This document shows positions 7,550 through 15,985 of a stretch of DNA of 64,000 nt, piece after piece. This DNA comes from Limivivens faecihominis. GTDB taxonomy: Bacteria; Bacillota; Clostridia; Lachnospirales; Lachnospiraceae. The DNA lies in NCBI RefSeq assembly GCF_020686945.1, contig NZ_JAJEPR010000002.1, positions 124,001 to 188,000 of the forward strand, written 5' to 3'. The translations under genes were made by a program, and so were the position numbers. The notes under the pieces are model-generated. The model searched no databases, had not been told where the DNA came from, and saw nothing but the letters and a program-made list of their open reading frames with translations. How positions within the stretch are numbered: the first letter of the stretch is position 1; each line of letters begins with the position of its first letter.

Positions 7550-8088
7550 AAATGAATGTTCCCAATACACTGACGATCATCAGAGTGCTTCTGATTCCTT
7601 TCTTTGTCGCTTTTATGCTCTGCAATATCACGGCATATGACAATTACATCGCTCTGGCAATCTTCATCGTGGCAAGTCTTACCGATACCTTGGACGGATA
7701 TCTGGCGAGAAAAAATAATCAGGTAACAAACTTTGGTAAATTTATGGATCCCCTGGCGGACAAGCTTCTGGTCTGCTCCGCCCTAATCTGCCTTTTGAGC
7801 AACGGGATGATTTCTACGGTAGTGGTGCTGATCATCATTGCCAGAGAGTTCATCATCAGCGGCTTCCGTCTGGTGGCAGTAGATAACGGCATCGTTATCG
7901 CGGCGAGCTGGTGGGGAAAGGCAAAGACCATTTCACAGATGATCATGATCATTCTTCTGATCGCGAGCTTCGGAGGCATTTTCAATGTTCTGGAGACTGC
8001 TTTCGTCTACATCGCAACGGTTCTGACCGTGATCTCCCTGGTGGATTATATCTGGAAAAACCGTGCTGTTCTCAATGAACAGAAATAA
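7546..8088 (+). CDS. pgsA: CDP-diacylglycerol--glycerol-3-phosphate 3-phosphatidyltransferase
   Basis: This 180-residue membrane enzyme makes phosphatidylglycerol-phosphate, the first committed step to PG and cardiolipin. The CDP-alcohol phosphotransferase motif is complete: DTLDGYLARKNNQVTNFGKF followed by MDPLADK (about residues 49-75). It begins with MNVPNTLTIIRVLLIPFF, the usual PgsA opening, and has several transmembrane helices. Translation is coupled to rimO by the ATGA overlap. The order rimO-pgsA-cinA is common in Firmicutes. Confidence 0.95.
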   Translation: MKMNVPNTLTIIRVLLIPFFVAFMLCNITAYDNYIALAIFIVASLTDTLDGYLARKNNQVTNFGKFMDPLADKLLVCSALICLLSNGMISTVVVLIIIAREFIISGFRLVAVDNGIVIAASWWGKAKTISQMIMIILLIASFGGIFNVLETAFVYIATVLTVISLVDYIWKNRAVLNEQK

Positions 8089-8152
8089 ATATCATTTTAC
8101 AGAAGAATGAACGTATGAAGAGCGGAAGCTTTTCGTACAGATTGGAGGAAAA

Positions 8153-9406
8153 ATGGTAGTTGAACTGATTTGTGTAGGAACAGAGCTTCTGCTGGGAAAC
8201 ATCGTGAATACCAACGCGGCGTATCTTTCCGAGAAATGTGCGCTGCTGGGACTTTCCATGTATCATCAGTCCGTGGTGGGCGACAATGCGGAGCGCCTGA
8301 AGGAATCTCTGGAGACGGCCTTAAATCGTTCTGATGTGGTGATCCTTTCCGGCGGTCTTGGCCCTACACAGGACGATCTGACAAAGGAGACCGCAGCTGA
8401 GGTGATGGGCATACCCCTCAAGGAGGATCCCCATTCCAGAGAGAGGATCGAGGAGTATTTTAAGAACAGCCAGTACAAGGTCATCACCGACAACAACTGG
8501 AAGCAGGCCCTGGTTCCCGAAGGAGCCATCGTTCTGGACAATGAGAACGGTACGGCCCCGGGCATCATCATGGAGAAGAACGGCAAGTCCGTCATCCTTT
8601 TGCCAGGCCCTCCGGGAGAGCTGATCCCGATGTTTGAGGGAAAGGTATACGATTATCTGAATAAACTGCAGCCGGAGATCATCTACTCCACGATGGTACG
8701 GATCTGCGGCCTGGGTGAGAGCTTTGTGGAAAATGAAATCCGCGACCTCATCGACAATCAGACCAATCCCACGATTGCCACCTACGCCAAGATCGGTCAG
8801 GTGGACCTTCGTGTGACAGCCAAAGCGGCCAGCGAGAAAGAAGCAGCCAAGCTGGCAAAGCCCATGCTGAAAGAACTGGTCAAACGTTTCGGCGACCATA
8901 TCTATACGATGGATGAGCACAAGAGTCTGGAGGAGGTTATCGTTCATTTTTTGAAAGAGCGTTCCCTGACGCTGACCACTGCCGAGTCCTGCACCGGCGG
9001 TATGATCGCAGCACGGATCACCGATGTACCGGGAGCTTCCGAGGTCTTCAAACAGGGCCTTGTCACTTATTCCAACCGGGCTAAGAGAAAACTTCTGGAT
9101 GTGAAAAAGACCACGCTGAAGGAGTACGGTGCCGTCAGTGAGAAGACCGCCAAGGAGATGGCGAAAAACGGAGCCTTTATTACCGGCTCTGATGCCTGCG
9201 TGTCCGTCACTGGAACCGCAGGACCGACAGGCGGAACCGAGGAGAAGCCGGTGGGCCTTGTCTATATTGGCTGCTGCTATAACAACAAGACTGTGGTAAA
9301 AGAGTTCCACTTCAAAGGTGAGCGCCAGAAGATCCGCGAGCAGGCGACAGCCAATGCACTGATCCTTTTAAGAGAATGTATTTTAGCTGATAAGGGGCAG
9401 GAGTAA
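8153..9406 (+). CDS. cinA: CinA family protein (nicotinamide-nucleotide amidohydrolase)
   Basis: This 417-residue protein has the usual two-domain CinA layout. The N-terminal MoCF/COG1058 domain starts MVVELICVGTELLLGNIVNTN and contains SGGLGPTQDDLTKE. The C-terminal CinA_C deamidase domain starts near residue 260 with LTTAESCTGGMIAARITDVPG and ends with a VSVTGTAGPTGGT motif. The C-terminal domain hydrolyses NMN to nicotinate mononucleotide (pyridine nucleotide salvage); the N-terminal domain has ADP-ribose pyrophosphatase activity in characterised homologs. GGAGG lies 5 nt before the ATG. An inverted repeat overlaps the stop codon. Confidence 0.93.
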   Translation: MVVELICVGTELLLGNIVNTNAAYLSEKCALLGLSMYHQSVVGDNAERLKESLETALNRSDVVILSGGLGPTQDDLTKETAAEVMGIPLKEDPHSRERIEEYFKNSQYKVITDNNWKQALVPEGAIVLDNENGTAPGIIMEKNGKSVILLPGPPGELIPMFEGKVYDYLNKLQPEIIYSTMVRICGLGESFVENEIRDLIDNQTNPTIATYAKIGQVDLRVTAKAASEKEAAKLAKPMLKELVKRFGDHIYTMDEHKSLEEVIVHFLKERSLTLTTAESCTGGMIAARITDVPGASEVFKQGLVTYSNRAKRKLLDVKKTTLKEYGAVSEKTAKEMAKNGAFITGSDACVSVTGTAGPTGGTEEKPVGLVYIGCCYNNKTVVKEFHFKGERQKIREQATANALILLRECILADKGQE

Positions 9407-9441
9407 CTATTCAGTAGCCACTGTGAAGGTACTGAACAGTT
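9404..9441. promoter_or_regulatory. Inverted repeat between cinA and the glycyl radical enzyme
   Basis: TAACTATTCAGTA (9404-9416) and TACTGAACAGTTA (9429-9441) form a 13-bp arm with one mismatch and a 12-nt spacer. It begins at the cinA stop codon and ends about 45 bp before the GRE start. There is no T-run, so it is more likely an operator or transcript-stabilising stem than a terminator. Confidence 0.45.
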
Positions 9442-9486
9442 ACGGGCAGGAAAAATAATTTATAGAAGGTACGGAGGGTATTATCT

Positions 9487-12012
9487 GTGGGAAAGTATTA
9501 TGACGGGGATGTGGAGAAACGTCCCAGAATCCAAAAACTGATTGATGACCTCTACGATCATATGCCGGAGATTGAGGCAGACCGTGCGGTTATTCTGACA
9601 GAGAGCTATAAAGAGACAGAAGACGAACCGATTATTTTAAGAAGAGCAAAAGCCTTTCAGGCGATCTGCGAGAAGCTTCCGATCACGATCCGGCCGGGGG
9701 AGCTGATCGTGGGAAGCAACTCCAGGGTGGCCAGAGGCTGCCAGGTTTTTCCAGAGTATTCCTTCAGCTGGGTGGAGGATGAGTTTGACACCTTCTCCAC
9801 CAGAACAGCCGATCCTTTCCATATTTCCGAGGAGGCGAAGCAGCAGCTTCACGAGGTCTACAAATACTGGAAGGGCAAAACCACAAGCGATCTCGCTACC
9901 TCCTTTATGACAGATGAGACGCTTCTCGCCATGAAGCATAACATTTTCACACCGGGCAACTACTTCTATAACGGCATCGGTCACTTCACCGTGAAATACT
10001 GGGAAGTGCTGGAGATCGGTTACGAAGGAATCATGAGAAAGGCAGAAGCCGAGCTGGCTTCCCATACCGTGGGCGAGGCTGATTATGCGGAGCGTTCCGC
10101 TTTCCTCAAGGCTGTGATCATCAGCTGTCAGGCTGCCATTCATTATGCAGGCCGCTATGCAGTTCTGGCAAGAGAAGAGGCAGCAGGCTGTCAGGATCCC
10201 GTAAGAAAGCAGGAACTTCTTGCGATTGCAGCCAACTGTGACCGGGTACCGGCAAAACCGGCTGAGAGCTTCTACGAGGCCTGCCAGTCCTTCTGGTTTG
10301 TGCAGATGCTTCTTCAGACCGAGTCTTCCGGCCACTCTATTTCCCCGGGGCGTTTTGACCAGTATATGTATCCTTACTTTAAGAAGGATCTGGATGCGGG
10401 CAAGATCACACATGAGGATGCCCAGGAGCTTCTGGACTGCATCTGGGTGAAATTAAATGACCTCAACAAAGTCCGTGACGCGGCCAGCGCTGAGGGCTTT
10501 GCTGGTTATTCCCTGTTCCAGAACCTGATTGTAGGCGGTCAGAACGAGGAAGGCGAAGATGTGACAAATGACCTTTCCTTCATGTGTATCGAGGCTGCCA
10601 TGCATGTCCATCTTCCGGCTCCTTCTCTTTCTATCCGTGTGTGGAACGGAAGCCCGGATGAACTTCTGCTCAAAGCTGCGAAGCTGACCCGGACAGGTAT
10701 TGGCCTTCCGGCTTACTATAACGACGAAGTCATCATTCCGGCCATCATGAACCGCGGCGTTTCCTTAAAGGACGCCAGAGGCTACAACATCATCGGCTGC
10801 GTGGAACCCCAGGCTCCCGGCAAGACCGACGGCTGGCATGACGCCGCCTTCTTTAATATGCTTCGTCCTCTGGAATTGGTATTTACCAGCGGTGAGGACT
10901 TTGGAGAGCAGGTAGGACCGAAGACCATGCCGGTGGAAGAGATGACAGGCTTCGATCAGTTTTACGACGCATACAAGACCCAGATGAATTATTTCATCAG
11001 CCTGATGGTGAATGCGGATAACAGCATTGATATGGCTCATGCGAGACGGTGTCCGCTGCCCTATCAGTCCTCCATGATCGACGACTGTATCGCCAGAGGA
11101 AAATCCCTCCAGGAGGGCGGCGCTGTCTACAATTTTACCGGTCCACAGGGCTTTGGAATTGCCAACGCCACTGATGCTCTCTATGCGATCAAGACGCTGG
11201 TATTTGAGCAGAAAAAGGTTTCCATGGAAGAGTACAAACGGGCCCTGGCTGACAACTTCGGCAGAGGTTTCAGTAAAGAGCGGCTCACCTTCCTGACAAG
11301 AGAAGTGGTAGATCAGCTCGCTGCCGCGGGAAAACAGGTGACGCCGGAGATTGCCGCCGCTGTGGCAGCAGGTTTCCGTGACCTGAAACTTCCGGAAGAG
11401 ACCGTGAAGCGCTACGATGAGCTCCTGAAAATGATCGACGAGCTTCCGAAATACGGAAACGATATCTGTGAGATCGACGAATTTGCGAGAGATGTGGCTT
11501 ATACCTACACAAAGCCGCTTGAGCAGTACCGGAACCCGAGAGGAGGCCGTTTCCAGGCAGGCCTTTATCCCGTATCCGCCAATGTTCCGCTGGGAGCCCA
11601 GACAGGAGCTACCCCGGACGGAAGACTGGCCAATACTCCCATCGCCGACGGTGTGGGACCGGTGGCAGGAAGAGATGTGCATGGCCCGACAGCCACAGCA
11701 AACTCTGTCTCTCACCTGGATCATTTCATTGCCTCCAACGGAACGCTGTTTAACCAGAAATTTCACCCTTCAGCCCTTAGTGGAATGGAAGGCCTTCAGA
11801 AATTCATAGCTCTGATCCGTTCCTTTTTCGATCAGAAGGGTATGCATATGCAGTTTAATGTAGTGAGCCGTGAGACCCTTCTGGACGCTCAGGCTCATCC
11901 GGAAAATTATAAGAACCTGGTAGTCCGGGTGGCAGGCTACAGTGCTCTCTTTACCACCCTGTCCCGTTCCCTTCAGGATGACATCATCAACCGTACGACC
12001 CAGGGCTTCTGA
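9487..12012 (+). CDS. Glycyl radical diol dehydratase (B12-independent glycerol/1,2-propanediol dehydratase clade)
   Basis: This 841-residue GTG-started enzyme belongs to the PFL-like glycyl radical family. The thiyl cysteine motif GCVEPQ places Cys438 and Glu440, and RVAGYSALF places the radical Gly817, 24 residues from the C-terminus. Residues reported to bind glycerol in the C. butyricum dehydratase (His164, Ser282, Cys433, Glu435, Asp447) have apparent equivalents: His166 in NGIGHF, the serines of GHSISPGRFDQ, Cys438, Glu440 and Asp452 in TDGWHDAAFFN. Extended similarity (YYNDEVIIPA, NGTLFNQKFHPSALSG) supports dehydration of 1,2-propanediol or glycerol. Exact substrate is unproven. No microcompartment shell or aldehyde dehydrogenase gene lies nearby. 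The activase follows after 11 nt. Confidence 0.9.
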   Translation: MGKYYDGDVEKRPRIQKLIDDLYDHMPEIEADRAVILTESYKETEDEPIILRRAKAFQAICEKLPITIRPGELIVGSNSRVARGCQVFPEYSFSWVEDEFDTFSTRTADPFHISEEAKQQLHEVYKYWKGKTTSDLATSFMTDETLLAMKHNIFTPGNYFYNGIGHFTVKYWEVLEIGYEGIMRKAEAELASHTVGEADYAERSAFLKAVIISCQAAIHYAGRYAVLAREEAAGCQDPVRKQELLAIAANCDRVPAKPAESFYEACQSFWFVQMLLQTESSGHSISPGRFDQYMYPYFKKDLDAGKITHEDAQELLDCIWVKLNDLNKVRDAASAEGFAGYSLFQNLIVGGQNEEGEDVTNDLSFMCIEAAMHVHLPAPSLSIRVWNGSPDELLLKAAKLTRTGIGLPAYYNDEVIIPAIMNRGVSLKDARGYNIIGCVEPQAPGKTDGWHDAAFFNMLRPLELVFTSGEDFGEQVGPKTMPVEEMTGFDQFYDAYKTQMNYFISLMVNADNSIDMAHARRCPLPYQSSMIDDCIARGKSLQEGGAVYNFTGPQGFGIANATDALYAIKTLVFEQKKVSMEEYKRALADNFGRGFSKERLTFLTREVVDQLAAAGKQVTPEIAAAVAAGFRDLKLPEETVKRYDELLKMIDELPKYGNDICEIDEFARDVAYTYTKPLEQYRNPRGGRFQAGLYPVSANVPLGAQTGATPDGRLANTPIADGVGPVAGRDVHGPTATANSVSHLDHFIASNGTLFNQKFHPSALSGMEGLQKFIALIRSFFDQKGMHMQFNVVSRETLLDAQAHPENYKNLVVRVAGYSALFTTLSRSLQDDIINRTTQGF

Positions 12013-12023
12013 GGAGGAAAAGT

Positions 12024-12818
12024 ATGAGTGATGATTACAGAAAGATCCAGGGAAGGATCTTTGATATCCAGAAATATTCGATTCATGACGGTCCAGGCAT
12101 CCGCACCATCGTTTTCCTGAAGGGTTGTCCCCTTCGCTGCAAATGGTGCTGTAATCCCGAGTCTCAGATCCGTGATATTCAGATCATGGTTCAAGGCGGC
12201 AAGGAAAAGACCGTGGGCCGTGATGTGACCGTGGAAGAGGTCATGGAAGAAGTCATGAAAGACTCTGCCTATTACCGCCGTTCCGGAGGGGGATTGACCC
12301 TCTCCGGCGGCGAATGTCTCCTGCAGCCGGATTTTGCGGGAGCTCTCCTTCGTGCGGCGAAAGAGAACGGCCTCCATACGGCCATTGAATCCACGGGTTT
12401 TGCAAAGTTTGAGACGATCCAGGAGAAAATTCTCCCCTGGCTGGATCTCTATCTCATGGACATCAAGCATATGGACAGCAAGAAGCACAAGATGTTTACC
12501 AGCCAGCCCAACGAGAGAATTCTGGAAAATGCCAGAAAGATCACAGATGCAGGCCAGAAGCTTATCGTCCGTGTGCCGGTGATTCCGACTTTCAACGATA
12601 CGCCGGAAGAGATTTACGCCATCGCCCAGTTTGCCAGATCCTTAAAGGGTGTGGAGGAGATGAATCTTCTTCCCTACCACCGTCTGGGTCAGGACAAATA
12701 TGCAGGTATCGGCCGAGAGTATACACTGGCTCATCTGGTGCCGCCCTCCAACGAGCATATGGAGATGCTTAAGGAAGTGGCCGAGTCTGCCGGTATCCGG
12801 GTAAAAATCGGCGGTTAA
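12024..12818 (+). CDS. Glycyl-radical enzyme activating protein (radical SAM)
   Basis: This 264-residue radical-SAM enzyme abstracts a hydrogen from the active-site glycine of the upstream dehydratase. The cluster motif GCPLRCKWCCNPE has Cys35, Cys39 and Cys42. It is preceded by the family signature QKYSIHDGPGIRTIVFLKGC and followed by RSGGGLTLSGGECLLQPDF. Most activases of this clade carry an inserted ferredoxin-like segment with eight extra cysteines between the first motif and GGG; here only about 30 cysteine-free residues separate them, so auxiliary clusters appear absent. GAGGAGG precedes the ATG. It overlaps a convergent minus-strand gene by 4 nt. Confidence 0.92.
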   Translation: MSDDYRKIQGRIFDIQKYSIHDGPGIRTIVFLKGCPLRCKWCCNPESQIRDIQIMVQGGKEKTVGRDVTVEEVMEEVMKDSAYYRRSGGGLTLSGGECLLQPDFAGALLRAAKENGLHTAIESTGFAKFETIQEKILPWLDLYLMDIKHMDSKKHKMFTSQPNERILENARKITDAGQKLIVRVPVIPTFNDTPEEIYAIAQFARSLKGVEEMNLLPYHRLGQDKYAGIGREYTLAHLVPPSNEHMEMLKEVAESAGIRVKIGG

Positions 12819-13099
12819 TGCTTTTGAGAAAGAAACGTAGTCATAAGTCCCCTGAGTTGTTCGATTTTCTGAACTTCTGCAGGGGACTTTCCTGTTTTCA
12901 GGACTTCGATGATGGCATCCGTCTCCTGGGGAGAGAAGGACATTCCGTTTTTCTTTGACTGACCGGCGATGGTCATAAGGAAAGGAAGGAGATCCTTCTG
13001 GGATTTCCCTTTTCCCTGCTCGGTGAGCTTTAAGAGCATTTCAATTTTGGCCGGGTCGATGCTCTGGAGGGATGGGTTACGGGTCCAGTTTTTGTCCAT
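12815..13099 (-). CDS. Conserved-looking small protein, unknown function (94 aa)
   Basis: I do not recognise this 94-residue soluble protein. It is largely helical by composition, with a segment LLKLTEQGKGKSQKDLLPFL and a second helical half IIEVLKTGKSPAEVQKIEQL. There is no signal peptide or membrane helix. A GGAGG lies about 11 nt before the ATG, inside the end of the upstream minus-strand ORF, with which it overlaps by 23 nt, suggesting coupled translation. Both proteins share a pattern of helix, LLPFL/ILPLL and QQ/QE turns, so they may be related or interact. It sits in a block with sporulation genes, which is the only functional hint. Confidence 0.65.
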   Translation of the reverse strand: MDKNWTRNPSLQSIDPAKIEMLLKLTEQGKGKSQKDLLPFLMTIAGQSKKNGMSFSPQETDAIIEVLKTGKSPAEVQKIEQLRGLMTTFLSQKH

Positions 13100-13541
13100 C
13101 TGGCGTTGGGCCTCCTTTTTCAGCTTCCGACTGGGAGAACATGGAAAATATGGCCTGCTGTTCCGGGGAGAGCAGGGAGGAAAAGAGATCCGCAGGAGCC
13201 GAAGCCTCTCCCTCCTGGTTCATGGAGGAAAAAAGCTGCATCATCTCCAGGAGAGGCAGGATCTGGGAAAACTGTTCCCTCTGCTGACTGGGGAGATAGG
13301 GCGAGATCTCCGGAAGAATCTCAAAAAGGCTGGGATTCGCCCGGGCATTCTGAGCCGTGAGTTCCGCGGGTCGGCTGAAGAAAGCCGTCAGATTCCGGAT
13401 TTCCATGCATTTGATCAGGAGCACGAAAGGCTTTTGAAGCCCCAGGGCCAGGTAGGGAACCAGGGCTTTTAACAGCTGCAGTTCCTCCCCTCCGGCGGCA
13501 AGGTCCACCGGTGTCATGCAAAGCTCTTTTTCCTTTTCCAC
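13077..13541 (-). CDS. Small helical protein, unknown function (154 aa)
   Basis: This 154-residue protein, started by GTG with GAGG 7 nt upstream, is unrecognised. It contains ELQLLKALVPYLALGLQKPF, a moderately hydrophobic helix pair, then a Gln/Ser/Phe-rich second half (EILPEISPYLPSQQREQF, LLSPEQQAIFSMFSQSE). There is no clear signal peptide. It is the first gene of a two-gene minus-strand unit with the 94-residue protein. Function cannot be assigned. Confidence 0.65.
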   Translation of the reverse strand: MEKEKELCMTPVDLAAGGEELQLLKALVPYLALGLQKPFVLLIKCMEIRNLTAFFSRPAELTAQNARANPSLFEILPEISPYLPSQQREQFSQILPLLEMMQLFSSMNQEGEASAPADLFSSLLSPEQQAIFSMFSQSEAEKGGPTPDGQKLDP

Positions 13542-13659
13542 AGCGTTTCCTCGTCGGTTTTCTTCTGGGTTATTCTATGCGAAAAAGCGGAAAACTATGA
13601 CCCGATCTGTCCCGGAGGCATAAACTGAAAGTATAACAGAAAACGGGAGGTCAGAAGGA

Positions 13660-13803
13660 ATGCTTGTCCTGAAAGGAAATGCCTTTTATGAGATAGATGA
13701 AGAATGCATGCGGAGAAAAGGACTCAAATTTCCGGAAGAGGCGGAGGAGGAGCCCCCAACACCGCCGAAAGAAGAAAAAGAACCAAAAGAAAAGCCCCGG
13801 TGA
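13660..13803 (+). CDS. Small acidic/proline-rich protein (47 aa), unknown function
   Basis: A 47-codon ORF starts MLVLKGNAFYEIDEECMRRK and ends in a charged low-complexity tail, EEAEEEPPTPPKEEKEPKEK. A GGGAGG and AAGGA precede the ATG, and an intrinsic terminator overlaps the stop codon, which together argue for a real short transcription unit. It stands alone between divergent and convergent minus-strand genes. The N-terminal half looks like a small folded hairpin; nothing more can be said about its job. Confidence 0.6.
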   Translation: MLVLKGNAFYEIDEECMRRKGLKFPEEAEEEPPTPPKEEKEPKEKPR

Positions 13804-13822
13804 AGGGGCTTTCTTTCTTTGA
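13792..13822. terminator. Bidirectional intrinsic terminator
   Basis: AAAGCCCC, a short GGTGA-type loop and GGGGCTTT form a strong hairpin. T-rich tracts follow on both strands (TCTTTCTTTG rightward, TCTTTTGG leftward). It serves both the 47-aa ORF and the convergent Cys-rich gene. Confidence 0.8.
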
Positions 13823-13826
13823 AAAT

Positions 13827-14099
13827 TTAGCAGCCGCAGCCATTGTTGTTGCAGCTGCATCCGTTGCCGTTTCCACATCCGCCGCAGCAGATGAGGATCA
13901 GAATCAGGAGCCAGCAGCTGTCTCCGCCGCAGCCACAGCCGTTATTTCCGAAGAAACCATTGCCGTTACCGCAGAGGCAGGAAAGAATCAGGATCCAGAG
14001 AATGCAGTTGCAGCCTCCTCCGTTAAATCCCAGTCCACAGCCATTGTTGTTGTCACATCCACAGTTACATCCGCAGTTCGTAGCAGCGAGATCACTCAT
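13827..14099 (-). CDS. Cysteine/glycine/asparagine-rich small protein
   Basis: This 90-residue protein contains 19 cysteines, mostly in CGC, CNC and GCG runs (for example TNCGCNCGCDNNNGCG), interrupted by two short hydrophobic segments, CILWILILSC and CWLLILILICC. Such proteins are often labelled chorion-class high-cysteine protein in Lachnospiraceae, a label based on composition only. The start at 14099 is chosen over an upstream extension because GGAGG lies 9 nt before it. The alternating Cys-rich and hydrophobic blocks suggest a membrane- or spore-surface-associated, possibly cross-linked, protein; this is inference. Confidence 0.75.
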   Translation of the reverse strand: MSDLAATNCGCNCGCDNNNGCGLGFNGGGCNCILWILILSCLCGNGNGFFGNNGCGCGGDSCWLLILILICCGGCGNGNGCSCNNNGCGC

Positions 14100-14157
14100 G
14101 TGCCAGATCCTCCGTTTTTTTGAGTACACTTTATAGTATGTGACATCCCGTTTTTGG

Positions 14158-15855
14158 TTACAGAAGAGATTCAAAAACTCCGTAGACATTTAAGGTGCCG
14201 TACCCCCAGGAACGGTTGGGGTAGGTGAGATCCCGGGAACGGCCGGCGCCGCGGATCAGGAAATTTTTGAGTTCCGAGGAGGTCATGAGGTGTCTGGGAT
14301 TTCCCTCTAGCCGCCAGTCGACCAGGAGAGCGGCTGCCCCGGCCGTGAGGGCTGCCGCTGCGCTGGTACCGGTGACGGAGGTGAGGCTGCCGTTTTTGGC
14401 GACGGCGGAGATCCCTACGCCGGGGGCGGCGAGCTCCGGTTTGATCTCGCCGGAGCGGGTATAGCCCCGGCTGGAATGAATGTAAAGGCTGCCGTTTTCG
14501 GCATCGTAGGCGCTGACGGAGATCGGCAGAAGCGTGGTAGAGGGGTCTGTAATCGTAGTGTCCGGATCGGGAGCCAGAAAAACCGTCTGGGGGGAGATGA
14601 AACCGGTGATCGGAAGCCAGAGCTGAAAGTCCCCATTGATATAGAAGTGATTTTCCACCCGGAGCGTCCAGAGACCGGGCGTGGGATCGGTGAAACGGAT
14701 GAAAATCAGCTGATCTCCCGAGGCGGACTCCACGATCTCGTAGGAGATATCCACCCGGGTCCGTTCCAGCGTGAAATTAAGTGTGATATTCTGCGAGAGC
14801 CGGGCGGGAATCGTGGGGATGGTTTCGCCCAATGGAGAGGTCATGGAGATGGCGTAGAGTTCCGGTGACGAGGCCCAGAGTTCCACGACAAAGCCCCGTT
14901 CCTCTTTATCCACGAGGATTTCCACAGCCTGGACGGAGCCGGGCCCCGAGAGGGTTCCGGCGTAGTGATGGCTCCGTCCCGCCTCATTTCCGGCGGCGAT
15001 GACGCTGTAGAAACCATCGATGGCTTCGGAGGCGCTCAAAACCTTTGTGAGAGGGGAAGCGCCGGTGTGGGAGCCCTGATTGGTACCAAGGCCGATACAG
15101 AGAATCAGGGGCTTTTTCAGCCGGTCGGCGAGGCCGAGGAAATACTGGATGCCGGCCATGAGATCCGTTTCCTGGAAGGCGACGGCATCCTCACGGATCA
15201 GGAGAAAGTCCCGGAGAAATTTTTTCGCGGGCTTGAGTTTTACCACGGCGATATCCGCGTTCGGAGCCGCGCCGGAGAAATCCGGGATCACATCTGCGCT
15301 TCCAGAGGCGATGCTCGCGAGAATGGTTCCATGGCCGTTTTCGTCGGCGGAAGGGACGACGGAGAGGGGATCTTCTGCGGTAAGCGCGCGGTTTAAGTCC
15401 TCCTCGGTGTAGGCGGAGCCGTAACTTAAATTTTCCGGCGGGGTACCGGTCTGGTCCGTCTGATCCCAGAGACCGACGATCCGGCTACGGCCGTCAGACC
15501 GGCGGAAAATCGGCTGGGTATAGTCGATACCCGTATCGATAAAGCCGAGGATAATGTCTTTTCCGGTATAACCGAGAAGGGGCTGGGAGCGGACTTTGAG
15601 GATTCCGGAGGCCTCGAGGCTGCTCTCATCCAGCAGCGTGTAGAGCTTGGGAATGTTGTAGTAACCGACATAGGCCAGCAGGTCCCGGGGAAGGCTGGAA
15701 AGGGGAACGTGGATCACTCCGTAATTGCCGCCCAGAAGTTCGCCTCCCATCTGCCTGTAGGCATTGAGAAAGTAGGAACCGCTCAGGGTTACGGGAAGAA
15801 TGAGATCCGCGTAATCTTCCGAAAGGATCTTTTCAGAGACAGAAATTTCAGGCAT
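14158..15855 (-). CDS. S8 family subtilisin-like serine protease (Csp-like)
   Basis: This 565-residue protein has a complete subtilase triad: Asp107 in GFIDTGIDY, His175 in ENGHGTILAS and Ser498 in VTGTSAAAAL, with the oxyanion Asn in AAGNEAG. A long insertion of roughly 200 residues lies between His and Ser. There is no signal peptide, so it is not a typical exported subtilisin. Size and architecture match the Csp-like S8 proteases of Clostridia, some of which activate the cortex hydrolase SleC in germination. It is divergently placed next to spoIVA, which fits a sporulation/germination role, but the substrate is unknown. Confidence 0.88.
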   Translation of the reverse strand: MPEISVSEKILSEDYADLILPVTLSGSYFLNAYRQMGGELLGGNYGVIHVPLSSLPRDLLAYVGYYNIPKLYTLLDESSLEASGILKVRSQPLLGYTGKDIILGFIDTGIDYTQPIFRRSDGRSRIVGLWDQTDQTGTPPENLSYGSAYTEEDLNRALTAEDPLSVVPSADENGHGTILASIASGSADVIPDFSGAAPNADIAVVKLKPAKKFLRDFLLIREDAVAFQETDLMAGIQYFLGLADRLKKPLILCIGLGTNQGSHTGASPLTKVLSASEAIDGFYSVIAAGNEAGRSHHYAGTLSGPGSVQAVEILVDKEERGFVVELWASSPELYAISMTSPLGETIPTIPARLSQNITLNFTLERTRVDISYEIVESASGDQLIFIRFTDPTPGLWTLRVENHFYINGDFQLWLPITGFISPQTVFLAPDPDTTITDPSTTLLPISVSAYDAENGSLYIHSSRGYTRSGEIKPELAAPGVGISAVAKNGSLTSVTGTSAAAALTAGAAALLVDWRLEGNPRHLMTSSELKNFLIRGAGRSRDLTYPNRSWGYGTLNVYGVFESLL

Positions 15856-15946
15856 AAAAAATCCCTTTCGTTTTCTTTAAACCTATGAAAATGGAGGAGA
15901 AAAAATGGCAAAAGGTCAAAGTTAAAATTTATCGGTGCTAAATATG

Positions 15947-15985
15947 CCCCCTTCGCAATATACTTTACCAGTATAGCGAGGGGGG
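15947..15985 (+). promoter_or_regulatory. Hairpin sequestering the spoIVA ribosome binding site
   Basis: CCCCCTTCGC (15947-15956) can pair with GCGAGGGGGG (15976-15985) with one G-T wobble and a 19-nt loop. The 3' arm is the G-rich Shine-Dalgarno region, 6 nt before the spoIVA ATG, so folding would hide it. No T-run follows, so it is not a terminator. Confidence 0.55.
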
